Source of the DNA: Rhodospirillaceae bacterium
Lineage (GTDB): Bacteria; Pseudomonadota; Alphaproteobacteria; UBA11073
Assembly (NCBI GenBank): GCA_003536545.1
Contig: DPZW01000179.1
Location: 1 to 17,066, forward strand
DNA: 17,066 nt
Direction: 5' to 3'
This document shows positions 14,763-17,066 of this stretch, in pieces. Under the pieces are notes generated by a model that did no database searches, was not told the DNA's origin, and worked only from the letters and a program-made list of their open reading frames with translations. Position 1 is the first letter of the stretch, and every line of letters begins with the position of its first letter. The position numbers and the translations under genes are program-made.

Positions 14763-17066
14763 GAGTATAGCTGTCTGATGATGCGCTAGACTGGTATAAT
14801 GCACGGCTCTGGGCGTGGTTGGCTCTTTGCTGACACAATCTCTAAAATGCACCCCAATTGTTTTAAAGTGAAATTCTTCGTGCAATTCGCGCTTGCGATA
14901 TTCCATATGCCTTTCTTTGGGGCCAGGGCTGAGATTTAAAAACGTGGTGGGTGTGCGCTGTGTATCCACACACATCGTGGACAGCAGCTGGAATGTTCTA
15001 TCCTGTATCCAATTTCCCTGCTCGCCTAATGGGTGGGTAGCATAATAATCCCCATGCATGCGCGCCAGCCAAATGCTGGGGAAGCGATTGGTCTGCTCTC
15101 GCGCCATCATTTCTGCATGCTGCCTCGGATAAAGTTTAAATCGCTCAGCTGCAGAAATTTGCGCCCCCTCTTCACAGCCAAACTGTGCCTGACCAATAAT
15201 TTTATCTGTCTCAATAAATTCTTTTTGTAACCAGGATAAAATCACCTTGCTGCGGTTGGCAAGATTATCTTGCAGGGATAACTCCTGCATCATATCTGCC
15301 ATGTCCTGCTGGGACAGTTGTACGCCATGCCGTTGGTGTATTCTCTTTGCAAAGACATCCGCATAATTTTCGCCTTCTTGTGGATTGGGCGATTCTGCAC
15401 GGTGTATCTGCGACCACGAGCTCCAGACATGGTCAAAATTTGTTTTCATCATTTCCATCTGTGCACGCAAAAGCGTGTCCTGAAAACAGTTGGATTCATT
15501 ATACATGTCGTATAATTCAAATTCTGAAACATCCTTCAACCCACTCAAACCCAGCCAACCCTGCAAATGCAGCTTGCTGAGCTCAACTGCAAACTGATTG
15601 GTAATTGCGCGCGTATCGGTAAGCGGCAAGGCCAGCGCGGCCAAGGCCGCATCAATTCCACTGGTGGCAACATCCTTATGTTCTTCTGGATTAAAGCCGG
15701 GTCGCTGAATCGGCCGCGCCCCGGTATTCAAGGTTCGCGTTGCATTGGCCGGGATCACACCCGCGCTCAGGCTATCCAATACCTCACCACGAAAACTGTG
15801 ATAAATCCACATGCATGAATCTTCGACAATTTTCTGTGCACGGCGGTTGGCCTTGAAAGGCTGAATGTATTTTTCCTCCTGCTCAAGGAAAGCCTTCGTT
15901 TTCTCTTTGATAGGCTCTAAATCCTGTTGCAAAGATTTTATTTTTTCTTCTACTTCTATGATTCTGGCCGGCCAGAAACGCTGGGCATCCATGTCGTCTA
16001 TTTCTGCAAATTCTTTGGCTTCTGCTTTTCGATATTCAACCAGTGTGCCTTCCAGGGACAGGATTTCATTTTCGATTTTTCTTTGTTGCGGCATACCAAC
16101 CTGTTCCCAGGTGTCTTTCTGAACGACCAGAAAACGCTGCCAGTTAAAAGCTGCCGCAGTATGTTGTTCCATCTTTTTCTTGGTATTGGTTGGGTCGCCA
16201 AAATCATTCTCAACATCCCGACCCTGATCGGTACGTAAAATCTCCGGACCCAGAATTGCGGCAATCTCATCCGGTTCATAACCCTGCAACCGGCTGGCGG
16301 CATAAACTTCCCGGCTGATATTAAAAAAGAAGCTGCTGGGGTCGTTGCCGCCCCGCACAATGTCATCCGATCCACCGGCCGTGATCGTCATCGTAAGGGG
16401 TGGCAAGCCTTGTTGTTTGCGTGTGCGATTAATCTCAAGCAAGACAAGCGCGCTGTCCACCACACCCTGCCGCTGTGCAAACAATACCGTGGGGCCATCC
16501 TGCCGCTGCGTATCGGACATCGCCACCATAATTTCAATGTTATTGTTATGCTGGGCAATATAATTGGTAAATTCTGCATTATGACAAATTTCACGGATGA
16601 ATTCTGGCAAGGCAACGAGATCAGCATGCGACTCCCGCAGAAAAACCATGCGCTGCTTGTCAGCAGTCCCTGTTGCGCGCAGCAGGGCAAGTAAGTCCAG
16701 CGCATCACTCGTTTGTCCGCAATTTGAAATAATATAGCGGTCAAAATGATCCGGGTTCTGGTTGACCACCCGCTGCAGGCGCAACAAAGTATCTTTAAGC
16801 ACATTTAGTTTTGTTTTTTGGGGAGTCTCCGCCGCAACATCCAGTTCTGCCTCAATTTTATCAAGGGCAATTCTTGCCATGTTCTGCCAGTCCGAATGGC
16901 TGCAGCTTTTCAGTTTTTCATTTAACAATTTGCTGCGCTCTTCTGCGCTTGTATTCGCAAGTTCTGGCAAAAAATAATTCATCAGGCTGCGATGAATGCG
17001 GGCATCCTGACGAATATCAAATTTTCCTAAGTGCCAGCCGAAGGCCTTGGCCTGTCGCATTAATCC
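14748..17066 (-). CDS. Phosphoenolpyruvate carboxylase-like protein with eroded active site (5' part outside window)
   Basis: Homologous to phosphoenolpyruvate carboxylase, which normally makes oxaloacetate from PEP and bicarbonate. The frame is open to the window edge; residues here count from the Met at 17060. Family landmarks in order: FGWHLGKFDIRQD (7-19), YIISNCGQTSDALDLLALL (109-127), MSDTQRQDG (181-189, normally YSDSxKDAG), LTMTITAGGSDDIVRGG (222-238, normally LTMFHGRGGxxGRGG), LRTDQG and VENDFG (275-288), TGARPIQR (446-453), and RAITNQFAVELSKLHLQGWLG (484-504). The HGRGG catalytic arginine is Ala here, the bicarbonate-site lysine is Arg by ungapped alignment, and the usual C-terminal RNTG is replaced by ALRP. 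A charged coiled coil (about 325-400) is inserted. About 285 residues follow the RAI motif, against about 120 in the E. coli enzyme. Normal activity is unlikely; a pseudoenzyme or altered function is inferred. The essential N-terminal His motif lies outside the window. Confidence 0.85.
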   Translation of the reverse strand, partial: GLMRQAKAFGWHLGKFDIRQDARIHRSLMNYFLPELANTSAEERSKLLNEKLKSCSHSDWQNMARIALDKIEAELDVAAETPQKTKLNVLKDTLLRLQRVVNQNPDHFDRYIISNCGQTSDALDLLALLRATGTADKQRMVFLRESHADLVALPEFIREICHNAEFTNYIAQHNNNIEIMVAMSDTQRQDGPTVLFAQRQGVVDSALVLLEINRTRKQQGLPPLTMTITAGGSDDIVRGGNDPSSFFFNISREVYAASRLQGYEPDEIAAILGPEILRTDQGRDVENDFGDPTNTKKKMEQHTAAAFNWQRFLVVQKDTWEQVGMPQQRKIENEILSLEGTLVEYRKAEAKEFAEIDDMDAQRFWPARIIEVEEKIKSLQQDLEPIKEKTKAFLEQEEKYIQPFKANRRAQKIVEDSCMWIYHSFRGEVLDSLSAGVIPANATRTLNTGARPIQRPGFNPEEHKDVATSGIDAALAALALPLTDTRAITNQFAVELSKLHLQGWLGLSGLKDVSEFELYDMYNESNCFQDTLLRAQMEMMKTNFDHVWSSWSQIHRAESPNPQEGENYADVFAKRIHQRHGVQLSQQDMADMMQELSLQDNLANRSKVILSWLQKEFIETDKIIGQAQFGCEEGAQISAAERFKLYPRQHAEMMAREQTNRFPSIWLARMHGDYYATHPLGEQGNWIQDRTFQLLSTMCVDTQRTPTTFLNLSPGPKERHMEYRKRELHEEFHFKTIGVHFRDCVSKEPTTPRAVHYTSLAHHQTAILALRP

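Overview
The window looks like chromosomal DNA of a free-living Gram-negative alphaproteobacterium. The evidence is an LPS transport cluster in alphaproteobacterial style (short HRDC-less ribonuclease D, then KdsD, LptC, LptA and LptB) and a dnaN/recF region. G+C is moderate, about 50-55% by eye. A Micavibrio-like or other deep-branching alphaproteobacterium would fit, but that placement is only a guess. I see no rRNA, tRNA, CRISPR array, insertion sequence or prophage gene, and no stretch over 300 bases lacks a gene.

Left end (30-2817): a large minus-strand periplasmic/outer-membrane polysaccharide export protein with about six SLBB domains, then a 139-base divergent intergenic region.

Centre (2818-10601): eight tightly packed plus-strand genes that look like one envelope operon. 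A Gfo/Idh/MocA dehydrogenase and a DegT/WbpE-type aminotransferase would make a 3-amino nucleotide sugar, either for diamino lipid A (GnnAB-like) or for O-antigen/capsule (WbpBE-like). They are followed by ribonuclease D, arabinose-5-phosphate isomerase (Kdo synthesis), LptC, LptA, an acyltransferase-3/SGNH O-acylase inserted inside the lpt genes, and LptB. A weak terminator-like hairpin follows lptB.

Right part (10681-14759): an orphan all-helical protein with codon use unlike its neighbours, dnaN, a second orphan protein, and recF. dnaA and gyrB, frequent neighbours of dnaN and recF, are absent and there is no DnaA-box cluster, so this is not an obvious origin.

Right end (14748-17066, minus strand, running off the window): a phosphoenolpyruvate carboxylase homologue overlapping recF tail-to-tail. 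The family fold motifs are recognisable, but the catalytic HGRGG loop reads TITAGG and the allosteric C-terminal tail is lost. It also carries a coiled-coil insertion and a long C-terminal extension. It is probably a repurposed pseudoenzyme or a new-function branch of the family, and is the most unusual item here.
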